This document shows, one piece after another, positions 24,847-33,094 of a DNA stretch of 64,000 nt. Each line of letters opens with the position of its first letter. Position 1 is the first letter of the stretch. A program made the position numbers and the translations under genes. Under the pieces are notes generated by a model. That model was not told where the DNA came from. It made no database searches and saw only the letters and a program-made list of their open reading frames with translations. The stretch comes from Leptolyngbya sp. SIOISBB (GTDB lineage: Bacteria; Cyanobacteriota; Cyanobacteriia; Phormidesmidales; Phormidesmidaceae): assembly GCA_010671905.1 (NCBI GenBank), contig JAAHII010000001.1:806001-870000 (forward strand), in the 5' to 3' direction.

Positions 24847-24913
24847 GGGCGAGGCATTCTCGTTGTCAGGTTTTAGGTGATCCAGCACGCCCTTCAGAGA
24901 ATGCCTCGCCCCT
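24845..24913. repeat. 17-bp perfect inverted repeat, GGGGCGAGGCATTCTC type
   Basis: AGGGGCGAGGCATTCTC at 24845-24861 is the exact complement of 24897-24913 around a 35-nt loop. It belongs to the GTAGGGGCGAGGC-type palindromes common between cyanobacterial genes. It touches the PPC stop codon and ends 50 nt before the convergent DUF1499 gene. Confidence 0.75.
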
Positions 24914-24962
24914 GCAGTCGGTAAATCCGCGATGGGCGAAACCCCGATCGCCGTATGACGAA

Positions 24963-25484
24963 CTACGCCGACAACGCTGTCCGAATCGCTTCGATACGTT
25001 TCCGGTTAACTCCGAGATCCGACTGTCCCAAACGGGCCGCTGACCGTACGTGAATGGTACCGGGCTCTGAGGCAGGAAAGTAAAATTCCACATCATCCAC
25101 GAAGCCCATCAGCTTGCTAGTGAACTCTGCATAGAGGTAGCCATCAGTTTGTTCAATAATTTCGCTCCCTTCCTGCGCCTCCACAACTTGGCGCAATTTC
25201 GCCACCGCCGCAGCCATGTCGCTGTCATAGGTGAGGGGCGCGATCGCGTGTTCGGCATCTTCCTCACCCTGGCTGACGACGCAGTTGGGGCTGCCAGGAC
25301 AAGGTGCCAAGCGACCTTCGTTAACCCCGATGTTGCCAGGGCGAGAGCCACTAAAAAGAGCTTTGAATCCAGGTAGTGCAGCGATCATAGTTGAAGTTTC
25401 AGCGTGAGCAGTAGAGGGCAAGCCAAAGAGCAGTAGAGCTCCGAGGAGACTCGTGAGTAACCAGGTTTTGAAGACCTTAACCAT
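24963..25484 (-). CDS. DUF1499 family exported protein
   Basis: From ATG 25484 the 173-residue protein has a signal peptide (WLLTSLLGALLLFGLPSTAHA). A DUF1499 domain follows, with the family signature CPGSPNCVVSQ, LYAEFTSKLMGFVDDVEFYF and VRSAARLGQSDLGVNRKRIE. The function is unknown and the cellular site would be periplasm or thylakoid lumen. An upstream in-frame ATG at 25520 would place 12 polar residues before the signal peptide, so the later start is better. It is divergent from the DUF2358 gene. Confidence 0.82.
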   Translation of the reverse strand: MVKVFKTWLLTSLLGALLLFGLPSTAHAETSTMIAALPGFKALFSGSRPGNIGVNEGRLAPCPGSPNCVVSQGEEDAEHAIAPLTYDSDMAAAVAKLRQVVEAQEGSEIIEQTDGYLYAEFTSKLMGFVDDVEFYFPASEPGTIHVRSAARLGQSDLGVNRKRIEAIRTALSA

Positions 25485-25552
25485 AAGATGGAAATAAGAC
25501 CAAGGAATGACAACACTCATTCAGCAGTGTAACGGACGCAGAGGACGAAACT

Positions 25553-25990
25553 ATGGCGATCGCGCTAGATTATGAGCCAATTCTGAAAACCCTGCGGGCT
25601 GACCTGCCGACTCTATTTGAGCAAGATATTAACTACGACATCTACACCCGCGACATCTTTTTCAAAGATCCCGTCAATCAGTTCAGGGGCAAACTCAACT
25701 ACCGCATCATTTTTTGGACACTCCGGTTCCACGGCAAGCTCTTTTTCACGGATTTATATTTCGACTTACATGATGTGCGGGTCGAAAGTGACTTCACCAT
25801 TCGCGCTGATTGGACGGTGCGCGGCACCTTGAGACTGCCCTGGCAGCCGGACCTCTTTTTCAACGGCTACTCGCTCTATTCGCTGAATGAAGCCGGCCAA
25901 ATCTATGATCACCGCGATACCTGGGATCGATCGCCGGGGGCAATTCTCAAACAGTTTTGGCGCGGTTCAGACGAAAAAACTCCTCCGTAA
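25553..25990 (+). CDS. DUF2358 family protein
   Basis: The 145-residue soluble protein has the NTF2-like DUF2358 pattern seen across cyanobacteria and plastids: LRADLPTLFEQDINYDIYT, FKDPVNQFRGKLNYR and GYSLYSLNEAGQIYDHRDTW. No enzymatic role is established. The ATG at 25553 is 32 nt from the upstream limit of the divergent DUF1499 frame, leaving a compact shared promoter. Confidence 0.82.
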   Translation: MAIALDYEPILKTLRADLPTLFEQDINYDIYTRDIFFKDPVNQFRGKLNYRIIFWTLRFHGKLFFTDLYFDLHDVRVESDFTIRADWTVRGTLRLPWQPDLFFNGYSLYSLNEAGQIYDHRDTWDRSPGAILKQFWRGSDEKTPP

Positions 25991-26134
25991 GTTCCGAAAG
26001 GGCAGCAGTATTAAATACTCATAACACTGACTAAAAAAATGGAACATCCGCCAATTTTTTGAGTCAATACCCTCAAAGGCAGAGCGCGCTGCTGAAAATC
26101 ATTGTCAGAGCAACGATTTCCATCATTTATCTCG

Positions 26135-26160
26135 AAAAGCTTTCGCTAGTGAAAGCTTTT
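26135..26160. promoter_or_regulatory. Perfect 10-bp hairpin in the SLH-protein leader
   Basis: AAAAGCTTTC (26135-26144) pairs with GAAAGCTTTT (26151-26160) around GCTAGT. It ends about 48 nt before the ATG of the SLH gene. It may shape the 5' leader or end a small upstream transcript. Confidence 0.45.
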
Positions 26161-26208
26161 GACAGATTTTGCTGAAAATTTGCTAACTAACACGTGGGTA
26201 ACTTAATT

Positions 26209-27243
26209 ATGAGTCAGGTTTTTTATCGTTTGCTGCTCAACGGGACATCTCTAGCGACCCTCCTCGCCCTTCTCACCCCGCTACTGGGTTCCCTGACAGC
26301 TTTGTCTCTGCTTGCTGATCACAGTGCCGCCTCTACTCTTGAGGCTAATACATCTGAGGCCAATATGTCCTCAACGCAGGTGGCAGAACTGCCAGAAGAC
26401 CAACTTAAAGACGATGACGATGACGATGATGACGACGATGACGATGGCGGGGAGTACAATCGCGTAGAGACCGAGGTCATTCGCGAAACCACCACCACCA
26501 CTGTCACTGAGGTCACTTATACAGATATTTCAACGAACTATTGGGCTAGCGATTTTATCTATCGGCTGGCATCCATTAATATCGTTTCGGGATACCCCGA
26601 TGGCGAGTTTTTGCCCAACACATATCTGACCAAAGCCCACTATGCGGCAATGATCACGAGGGCCTTCGATAAAACTGCTGTTCGCGAAGTGGTCAATATC
26701 CGTAACGTCTCCCGGAACTACTGGGCCTACAATGTCCTTCAAGAAGCCTACGCTAAGGGCTTTATTGACTTGGCCGATGACGATACCTTTGACCCCGAAT
26801 CAACTCTGACCAAGTTGGAAATGTGGGTTATGCTGGCGCGATCGCTCGGCTATACAGAAGTGACCTCCACCACTAAAACAGTCTCAGAAATTCTGAGCGT
26901 CTTTACGGATGCCGATGAGATTCCAACGCAATATCGCGAGATCGTGGCGGCTCTGGTAGAACGAGGCATTTTGGTAAGCTATCCCTCTGTGACAGAACTC
27001 AAGTTATTTGAACGGGTCACGCGGGCAGAAGCATGCTCCTACATTTACCAGGCCATGGCCAGTATGAACTTGGTAGAAACGTTCTATTCCGAGTACATCG
27101 TGGACGTTGTCGGCCTCTTTGACGAGGTTGAAACCACGACGACCACAGAAACCACCATCGAAACGACGACGGAAACCGATACCGTGACGGTGGACGATGA
27201 CGATGATGATGATGACGACGACGATGATGACGATGACGATTAA
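26209..27243 (+). CDS. Three-SLH-domain surface protein with two poly-Asp tracts
   Basis: The 344-residue product has a signal peptide (about 12-40). A run of 12 Asp follows (about 68-79), then a Thr/Glu linker and three SLH domains (about 105-155, 165-215 and 225-280). A second Thr/Glu linker (TTTTETTIETTTETDTVTV) leads to a C-terminal run of 16 Asp at the very end. SLH domains bind cell-wall polymers. The acidic tracts should be disordered and could bind Ca2+ or other cations. Both tracts are encoded by GAY repeats that could vary in length. ATG 26209 is preferred over GTG 26194; no strong ribosome-binding site is visible. Confidence 0.8.
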   Translation: MSQVFYRLLLNGTSLATLLALLTPLLGSLTALSLLADHSAASTLEANTSEANMSSTQVAELPEDQLKDDDDDDDDDDDDGGEYNRVETEVIRETTTTTVTEVTYTDISTNYWASDFIYRLASINIVSGYPDGEFLPNTYLTKAHYAAMITRAFDKTAVREVVNIRNVSRNYWAYNVLQEAYAKGFIDLADDDTFDPESTLTKLEMWVMLARSLGYTEVTSTTKTVSEILSVFTDADEIPTQYREIVAALVERGILVSYPSVTELKLFERVTRAEACSYIYQAMASMNLVETFYSEYIVDVVGLFDEVETTTTTETTIETTTETDTVTVDDDDDDDDDDDDDDDD

Positions 27244-27288
27244 CGGCTATCCAAAAGGTTAGTCTTCAGAGTTTCTAAAGCTCCCTTC

Positions 27289-27333
27289 AACCTGTCGTTC
27301 TGTGAGTTCAACGACTCAACCGAGCGACAGGTT
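27289..27333. terminator. Nested hairpin after the SLH gene
   Basis: AACCTGTCG (27289-27297) pairs with CGACAGGTT (27325-27333), and an inner TGAGT/ACTCA stem lies inside. No T-tract follows, so termination would be atypical. It separates the SLH gene from the convergent microprotein gene. Confidence 0.45.
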
Positions 27334-27415
27334 CTGGGATCGACTAACTCATCGTTCTGGGCATCATCGAATCCGTGTCTTGCAGTATGCGGTTACCTGA
27401 CTGAATTCCCACACC

Positions 27416-27526
27416 CTAGCTAAAGCCCGCCAAGATCAACAGCACACCAGCCCCTAACGCAATTAGGACCAGCACTAGCCCAGCATTCGGACTCCCTTTC
27501 CAGGAATAATCCTTTTCTTCAGGCAT
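27416..27526 (-). CDS. 36-residue single-helix membrane microprotein
   Basis: A short reading frame encodes MPEEKDYSWKGSP followed by a 20-residue hydrophobic helix (about residues 14-34) and a stop. GAGG lies 7 nt before the ATG at 27526, a good ribosome-binding site. A charged N-terminus with one helix is the layout of small thylakoid subunits such as Psb and Pet proteins, but I do not recognise it as any of these. It lies between the SLH gene and the PIN/TRAM gene, on the same strand as the latter and about 110 nt downstream of it. Confidence 0.6.
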   Translation of the reverse strand: MPEEKDYSWKGSPNAGLVLVLIALGAGVLLILAGFS

Positions 27527-27635
27527 CGTGATACCTCGTCTCTGCATACCGCTATTCTGACATCCCTCAAGACATCAACATCCGATGCGAATCATTGGAT
27601 CACTCAAGCCAGTCCTCCAGCCCATAGAGACGGAG

Positions 27636-28718
27636 CTACGAAGCTAAGACCGAATCTTTCGGTCGCGCGAAAATCATGCGTCCAGCCGACGTTTGCAGGG
27701 CGCCGGTGACCACGACAACGATTTCGTTACCAATGTAGTCGCGGCCCTCTTCCACCACCACCATCGTGCCGTCATTCAAATACCCGACGCCCTGTTGTGG
27801 TTCTTTGCCCTCTTTCAAAATGCGTAAGCCCATATCGTCACCCGGTAAGTAACTAGGGCGAATGGCCTGGGCCAAATCGTTGATATTCAGGACTTCTACC
27901 TCTTGAAAGCTAGCCACTTTGTTGAGATTGAAATCGTTCGTTAGCAGCATGGCATTGAGCTCTTGCGCCAATCGCACTAACTTAGCGTCTACCGTCGGTA
28001 CGTCATCGTAGTCGATGGCCGAGATCACCACTCGACTGGCATAGGTTTCACGAATACGGTTGAGCACATCCAATCCTCGCCGTCCCCGAATGCGCTTTTG
28101 GTCATTAGAGGCATCAGCAACCTGCTGCAGCTCTTGTAAAACAAATTGGGGCACCAGAATCTGCCCCTCTAGAAAGCTGGTCTCTAGGAGTCCTTCAATG
28201 CGGCCATCGATGATGCAGCTAGTATCCAGCAGCTTCGTCTTAGAGGGTTTAAGAGTCCCTTCGGCCACCAAAGTTGATTCCATCGAGCCAGGGTTAATCA
28301 AGCGTAGTAGCGATCGCCCATGGGTATCCGCCAGATTCATCCCGGAGACGGCAAAAATGACGCTGCCCATAACTGCCAGCAGTGGCTTGATAAAGCCAAA
28401 CTCACTGGGAATCGGCAGTAAAAATAAGGGAGCTAGCATCAGATTGGCGATCAGCAATCCGATCACTAGGCCAATCGCTCGGCTCAACAACCGCTCTGGC
28501 GGCAACTCCCGCACCTGAGTTTCTAACCGTCGATAGCTGGTCTGCATCACCAGGCCGATCGCCGTCCCAAACAAGGCACCAAACCCGGCAGTGACGGAAC
28601 TTAGACCTTCGAGGCTACTAACTTCGTCCAAGGCGCCCGCAGGGAGTAGTTCTGGCGCATAAAAGCCAATCCCCGCTCCGGCAATGATGAATGAAATTAC
28701 GATGAGTGCATCTAACAT
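27636..28718 (-). CDS. Membrane PIN/TRAM domain protein (YacL-like)
   Basis: The 360-residue protein has four hydrophobic helices (about 3-20, 44-62, 84-104 and 110-128). A PIN ribonuclease-fold domain follows (about 160-275), with acidic residues in LLDTSCIIDGRIEGL, LQELQQV, VDAKLVRLA and LLTNDFNLNKVA. A TRAM RNA-binding domain (about 280-345) closes the protein. This matches the YacL family of Gram-positive bacteria and cyanobacteria, inferred to be membrane-tethered RNA-processing or RNA-binding proteins. Catalytic acids appear conserved. Confidence 0.88.
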   Translation of the reverse strand: MLDALIVISFIIAGAGIGFYAPELLPAGALDEVSSLEGLSSVTAGFGALFGTAIGLVMQTSYRRLETQVRELPPERLLSRAIGLVIGLLIANLMLAPLFLLPIPSEFGFIKPLLAVMGSVIFAVSGMNLADTHGRSLLRLINPGSMESTLVAEGTLKPSKTKLLDTSCIIDGRIEGLLETSFLEGQILVPQFVLQELQQVADASNDQKRIRGRRGLDVLNRIRETYASRVVISAIDYDDVPTVDAKLVRLAQELNAMLLTNDFNLNKVASFQEVEVLNINDLAQAIRPSYLPGDDMGLRILKEGKEPQQGVGYLNDGTMVVVEEGRDYIGNEIVVVVTGALQTSAGRMIFARPKDSVLAS

Positions 28719-28864
28719 GATGACAAGCCGCGATGGCTCAGAAAAAGGTATGTATTCATGTCTATGAGAGCGTCCTACATCTAAGGTACGACACCGGGCA
28801 ATCCAACTGTCAGCTTAAAGCAGCTCAGCCGCCAGCTTAAAGGGATTGCCGTCACCAAATCAAT

Positions 28865-28908
28865 ACGGCAACCCGTTCATAGCTTGACGGCAACCCGTTC
28901 ATAGCTTG
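28865..28908. repeat. Perfect tandem duplication of 22 bp
   Basis: The 22-bp unit starting ACGGCAACCCGTT is repeated exactly, at 28865-28886 and 28887-28908. Each unit contains a small ACGG/CCGT hairpin. A shorter repeat, CAGCTTAAAG, occurs twice just upstream, near 28811 and 28833. The rest of the gap 28719-29084 shows no gene. Confidence 0.7.
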
Positions 28909-29084
28909 AAAACTAACGGCTCAACCGCATTTACAACAGGATTCGCAGTAAATTTTCACACTCTCGTTACCCAGATCTCAGGGTTGATTAGACGCTGGAT
29001 TCGCCAATTGCTTAGTACAGAGGTCAGAGTGTAGCAGGGAAACCCTGACCACATCGCTCAAAATTCTGAGCCCCCTAGGCACCA

Positions 29085-32000
29085 CTACTCGGCATCGTCG
29101 ATCACGGCAGTGCGATCGAGCAGTAAGAGGTTGCGAAGGGCGTCGGTATCGAGTTCGGTAAGCCACTGTTCACCGGCACCGACCACTTGTTCCGCCATGG
29201 CTTTTTTAGACTCGATCATGTCGTGGATTTTTTCTTCTAGGGTGCCATTGGCGACAAACTTATGGACTTGCACGTTTTTGGTCTGGCCGATCCGAAACGC
29301 CCGGTCAGTGGCTTGGTTCTCGACCGCCGGGTTCCACCAGCGATCAAAGTGGAAGACATGGTTAGCCCGGGTCAGGTTCAGGCCCACACCGCCCGCCTTT
29401 AACGACAGGATAAAGAGGCGGGGGCCGCTGGGATCATGTTGAAAGCGATCGACCATTTCTTCGCGTTTGCCCTTGGAAGTGCTGCCATAGAGGAAGAGGG
29501 TTTCCTGACTAAATTTACGTTCCAGATGGGCCTGGAGATGTTTGCCCCACTCAGCAAATTGCGTGAAGATGAGCGCCCGATCGCCCTCATCCAATAACTC
29601 TTCCACCATTTCGTCGAAGCGCAATAGCTTGCCTGATCGCCCGGGCGCGAGGGTATTGACATCCTCTTTCAGAAACTGAACAGGATGATTGCAGATTTGC
29701 TTCAGCTTGGTCAGCAACCCGAGAATCTGACCGCGCCGTTGGACGCCTTCGGCGGCTTCGATATCGCGCATGGCCTTTTCGACCGTAGCCTGATAAAGCT
29801 GGGCCTGCTCGCTAGACAGACCGCAGAAAACCGTCATCTCTTGCTTTTCAGGCAAATCTTGAATGATGGTGCGATCGGTTTTAAGGCGGCGCAAAATGAA
29901 CGGCTGGACGAGCGATCGCAAGGTTTTGAGCGAGGCCGTATCGCCATATCGCTCGATGGGCATCGCAAACCGCTTTTGGAAAAAATTCTTCGGCCCCAGG
30001 TAGCCTGGATTCAAGAAGTCCATGATGGACCACAATTCTGCCAAGCGGTTTTCGACTGGAGTACCAGTGAGGGCAATGTGAAACTGGGCCTCAATTTGGC
30101 GCACCGCTTTTGACTGTTTGGCATCAGGATTTTTAATGTTTTGGGCTTCATCTAAAACCACGCCCAGCCAGTCCACCCGTTCCAAATCTTTCAGATCACG
30201 TTGCACTAGAGCATAGCTGGTCAGCACAATGCTCGCGCCTCGCGCCTTGCGGGCAAAGACTGCTGCGTGCGATCGCTTGTCGCCGTGGTGCATTAACACC
30301 TTCAGGTCCGGACCAAACTTCTGAACTTCCCGCTCCCAGTTGCCCAACACCGACGTCGGACAGACTAAAAGCACTGGTCCAGTCAGCAGATCACGTTCCT
30401 TCATGGTCAGTAAAAAGGCAATCAGCTGAATGGTTTTACCCAACCCCATATCGTCGGCGAGGCAGGCCCCTAACCCCCACTGTTCTAGAAACGTCAGCCA
30501 AGAAACGCCCCGCGCCTGATAAGGCCGCAGTTTGCCCTCAAAACCCTCTGGCTCGCTGATGGGTTCTAGCGATTGATTGCCTTCGGTCAGGGTAGAAATG
30601 AGATCCTGCAGAATGCCTGACGCCTCGAATTTGACGACGGGGAGCTTATCAATGACCTGGGTATCGCCAGTGCTGAGGCGCAACGCGTCTTCCACATTCA
30701 GCTCGATGGGGGTGTTACGCCGTTTAAAGAAGTCGCGGGCGGTGCGAATATCTTGGGGGCGCAGTTCCACCCATTGACCCTCGATTTCCAGCAGCGGCGT
30801 TTCCTGGGCAACGAGCTTTTCGAAGTCTTTTTGCGACAGCTTTTTACCCGCGAGGGCCAGCTCCCATTCCACGTTCAACAAACTCTTGAGGCCGAGGCGC
30901 TGGCGCTGTTTGCGATCGGGCGCGGCTGCCGAGACTTGGATGCCCAGGCGATTATCTTCGCTAGGCGATTCAAGACCGGGGGGCAGGGCGACCCCAAAAC
31001 CGCTGTCTCGCAAGCGCGGCAGGGTCATTTTGAGAAAGACAAAGGTCTGCGCCGGGTCGAGGGGAACACGACTGGGGCGGCGCTGCTGCAAACTGTCACG
31101 GACGGAGTCACTAAAGCGCGAGACGCGTCCGAGGCCCGCGAGCAGGGTCTCTTGCGGATTAGGGATGGTATGTCCGTCAATCACTGCTTGATCAACCGGA
31201 TAGTCCCACAGGGTGTCGGCAGGCACTAAAAACTCATCATCATCCCGCGATTGCAGATAATAACCGAGATGCCAAGAGTCATCATCGGTTTCCGGTGGTT
31301 CCAGCTTCAAGCAGACGCGAAATCGATTTTCGTCGACGCTGCTTTGCAGGGGCATTTTCCAGGTAGTGAGGGCATCTCGCAGCCGGGCGGCCGCGATCGC
31401 ACTACTTTCGAGCACAGCCGTTTGGTCGTTGCTCAGAGCCTCGAGCCATTCCCGCAACGGCAAATCGGGGCTCAGAATTTCGTTACTGCCGACCGGCTGG
31501 ACCTGCGATCGCACTTGAGCATCAACAATCTGCTGCATAAAGTCACAGAGTTGCTCGTTGCCAGCCGCCGGCAGGGGGATACTCAACCCCATAGTTTGGC
31601 CTTTGCGAGCTTTCGGCACTGGCTGATAGGTGCGACAACTGGGCGGCATCTGTTGGCTAAAGAGTTGCAGCCGCTGGGCATCCGTTTCACTGTCTAACAA
31701 GAGCTGCCACTGGGCCTGAGTGGTTTTCTTGGGGGTCATGGCGATCGCTGGCAGAAATTTCCCTCGGGCCTGTAAATCCAGACTCCAGCGGGCAGCGTGG
31801 CTCCAAAAGCGCAGGTCTTCGCCGATTTCCACCCCAGCCACGGTCCGTTGCCCCAAGGGCAAGTTTTCGAGAAACTGAGCAATTTCGCGGGGCGTCAGCC
31901 CCACCCCTTGAATTTTCCAAGGATGCAAGGTGATTGCATGGGCTGCCTCAGTCAAATCAGCAGCCGAATGTTGAGGCAGGCACGCTTCGGCAGTTAAAGC

Positions 32001-32270
32001 CGTTGGCAAGGACAAAATTTGGTCTACAGCCCGAGCAGGCTTTTTGCGACTGCGCTTAGCCCCACCATCGCCCATCGCGACCCAAAAAGGTTTGGGCACT
32101 CCCCCGATCGCTTTGAGGCGCTCCAGCAGTTCCGGCATTGCCATACAAAAAGGATGATCTTGCAGTTCCGGTTCTGCCGCTAAGGCACTGGCATCGAGCC
32201 GCTGCCACATTTCACCCCAGAGAAAGAACTGCTGGTTTTCCGGTAACCAGCTTCCGTGTACGATTGCCAT
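29085..32270 (-). CDS. SNF2-family DEAD/DEAH helicase-like ATPase
   Basis: The 1061-residue protein is a Swi2/Snf2-type DNA translocase. An N-terminal accessory region spans about 1-560. RecA-like lobe 1 (about 590-780) carries Walker A (LADDMGLGKTIQLIAFLL), DEAQ box II (VVLDEAQNIKNP) and motif III (LTGTPVENRL). Lobe 2 (about 830-1010) carries the motif V/VI region SLKAGGVGLNLTRA and DRAFRIGQTKNVQVHK. Such bacterial RapA/HepA-like proteins remodel nucleoprotein or assist transcription and repair; the exact role is unknown. Its ATG shares a CATG with the ATG of the divergent GNAT gene. Confidence 0.92.
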   Translation of the reverse strand: MAIVHGSWLPENQQFFLWGEMWQRLDASALAAEPELQDHPFCMAMPELLERLKAIGGVPKPFWVAMGDGGAKRSRKKPARAVDQILSLPTALTAEACLPQHSAADLTEAAHAITLHPWKIQGVGLTPREIAQFLENLPLGQRTVAGVEIGEDLRFWSHAARWSLDLQARGKFLPAIAMTPKKTTQAQWQLLLDSETDAQRLQLFSQQMPPSCRTYQPVPKARKGQTMGLSIPLPAAGNEQLCDFMQQIVDAQVRSQVQPVGSNEILSPDLPLREWLEALSNDQTAVLESSAIAAARLRDALTTWKMPLQSSVDENRFRVCLKLEPPETDDDSWHLGYYLQSRDDDEFLVPADTLWDYPVDQAVIDGHTIPNPQETLLAGLGRVSRFSDSVRDSLQQRRPSRVPLDPAQTFVFLKMTLPRLRDSGFGVALPPGLESPSEDNRLGIQVSAAAPDRKQRQRLGLKSLLNVEWELALAGKKLSQKDFEKLVAQETPLLEIEGQWVELRPQDIRTARDFFKRRNTPIELNVEDALRLSTGDTQVIDKLPVVKFEASGILQDLISTLTEGNQSLEPISEPEGFEGKLRPYQARGVSWLTFLEQWGLGACLADDMGLGKTIQLIAFLLTMKERDLLTGPVLLVCPTSVLGNWEREVQKFGPDLKVLMHHGDKRSHAAVFARKARGASIVLTSYALVQRDLKDLERVDWLGVVLDEAQNIKNPDAKQSKAVRQIEAQFHIALTGTPVENRLAELWSIMDFLNPGYLGPKNFFQKRFAMPIERYGDTASLKTLRSLVQPFILRRLKTDRTIIQDLPEKQEMTVFCGLSSEQAQLYQATVEKAMRDIEAAEGVQRRGQILGLLTKLKQICNHPVQFLKEDVNTLAPGRSGKLLRFDEMVEELLDEGDRALIFTQFAEWGKHLQAHLERKFSQETLFLYGSTSKGKREEMVDRFQHDPSGPRLFILSLKAGGVGLNLTRANHVFHFDRWWNPAVENQATDRAFRIGQTKNVQVHKFVANGTLEEKIHDMIESKKAMAEQVVGAGEQWLTELDTDALRNLLLLDRTAVIDDAE

Positions 32271-32877
32271 GCAACACTCAAATCAATCAACAAACTTTGC
32301 CGACTTAGCGCGATCGCCAGTGGATCTCCCAATTTACCGCCAAACGAAATCATCCCTCTCTATTTGTCTAGATCTGATGCGTCCCCAAGAGGTGGAAACC
32401 GTTCGGGCCATGCTGAATCAAGTAGTGCAAGTGGGCGTGAGTTATCCGCAATCGGAACCCCTAACCGTTGATGCGTTTACAACCTATTGGCTGAAGGGAG
32501 AAGCTTTCGTAGTGCGCCTCATAGACGATGCGGTAACGGCCCAGTCAACGGGCGAGAAAGTTGTGGGTGCTTTTTATCTTAAGCCCAATTTTCCCGGTCG
32601 CTGTAGCCATATTGCCAATGCTGGGTTTATTGTAGCGCCTGAACTGCAGGGGCAAGGGCTGGGGCGCTGGATGGGGGAAACGATGTTGCAGTTAGCACGA
32701 GATCGGAGCTATCGCGCTGTGATGTATAACCTAGTATTTGAAACGAACGTTCCCTCGTTGAAATTGTGGGAATCACTGGGATTTAAAGAAATTGGCCGCA
32801 TTCCAGCGGGCGTCTGTTTGCCAGATGGGCAGTATGTGGATGCCGTGATGCTGTATCGATCGTTAGTGGCTAGTTAA
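32269..32877 (+). CDS. GNAT family N-acetyltransferase
   Basis: The 202-residue protein has the GNAT fold. The acetyl-CoA loop is in APELQGQGLGRWMGE (Q-x-x-G-x-G type), followed by YNLVFETNVPSLKLWESLGF, the usual motif B. It resembles the L-azetidine/Mpr1-type and RimI-like stand-alone acetyltransferases; the substrate is unknown. The first ATG (32269) overlaps the helicase start, so the true start may be further in, for example ATG 32377, but the domain seems to need residues before that. The two genes are strictly divergent. Confidence 0.82.
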   Translation: MQHSNQSTNFADLARSPVDLPIYRQTKSSLSICLDLMRPQEVETVRAMLNQVVQVGVSYPQSEPLTVDAFTTYWLKGEAFVVRLIDDAVTAQSTGEKVVGAFYLKPNFPGRCSHIANAGFIVAPELQGQGLGRWMGETMLQLARDRSYRAVMYNLVFETNVPSLKLWESLGFKEIGRIPAGVCLPDGQYVDAVMLYRSLVAS

Positions 32878-33094
32878 AGGCTGGCAGGCTAGTTCTAATC
32901 CCTTCAAGGCAGGATGCCCAAAGGTGCTGAGGAGGGGGCTTTGAACGCAACATAACCGGGCGACCAAATTAACACCTGCGACCCAGCCTACGCTGTATGT
33001 TTCAAGTGCCAAAGTTAGGCCACTGAGAAGCTCCCTAGCCAAAGCGATCGCGGTAAATATGAGCGATCGCCTCAAGTGTCATAACCGGCTCACT

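Noticed and set aside
28865-28908. CRISPR-like repeat
   Set aside because: Two 22-bp units are directly adjacent with no spacer, and no cas gene is nearby.
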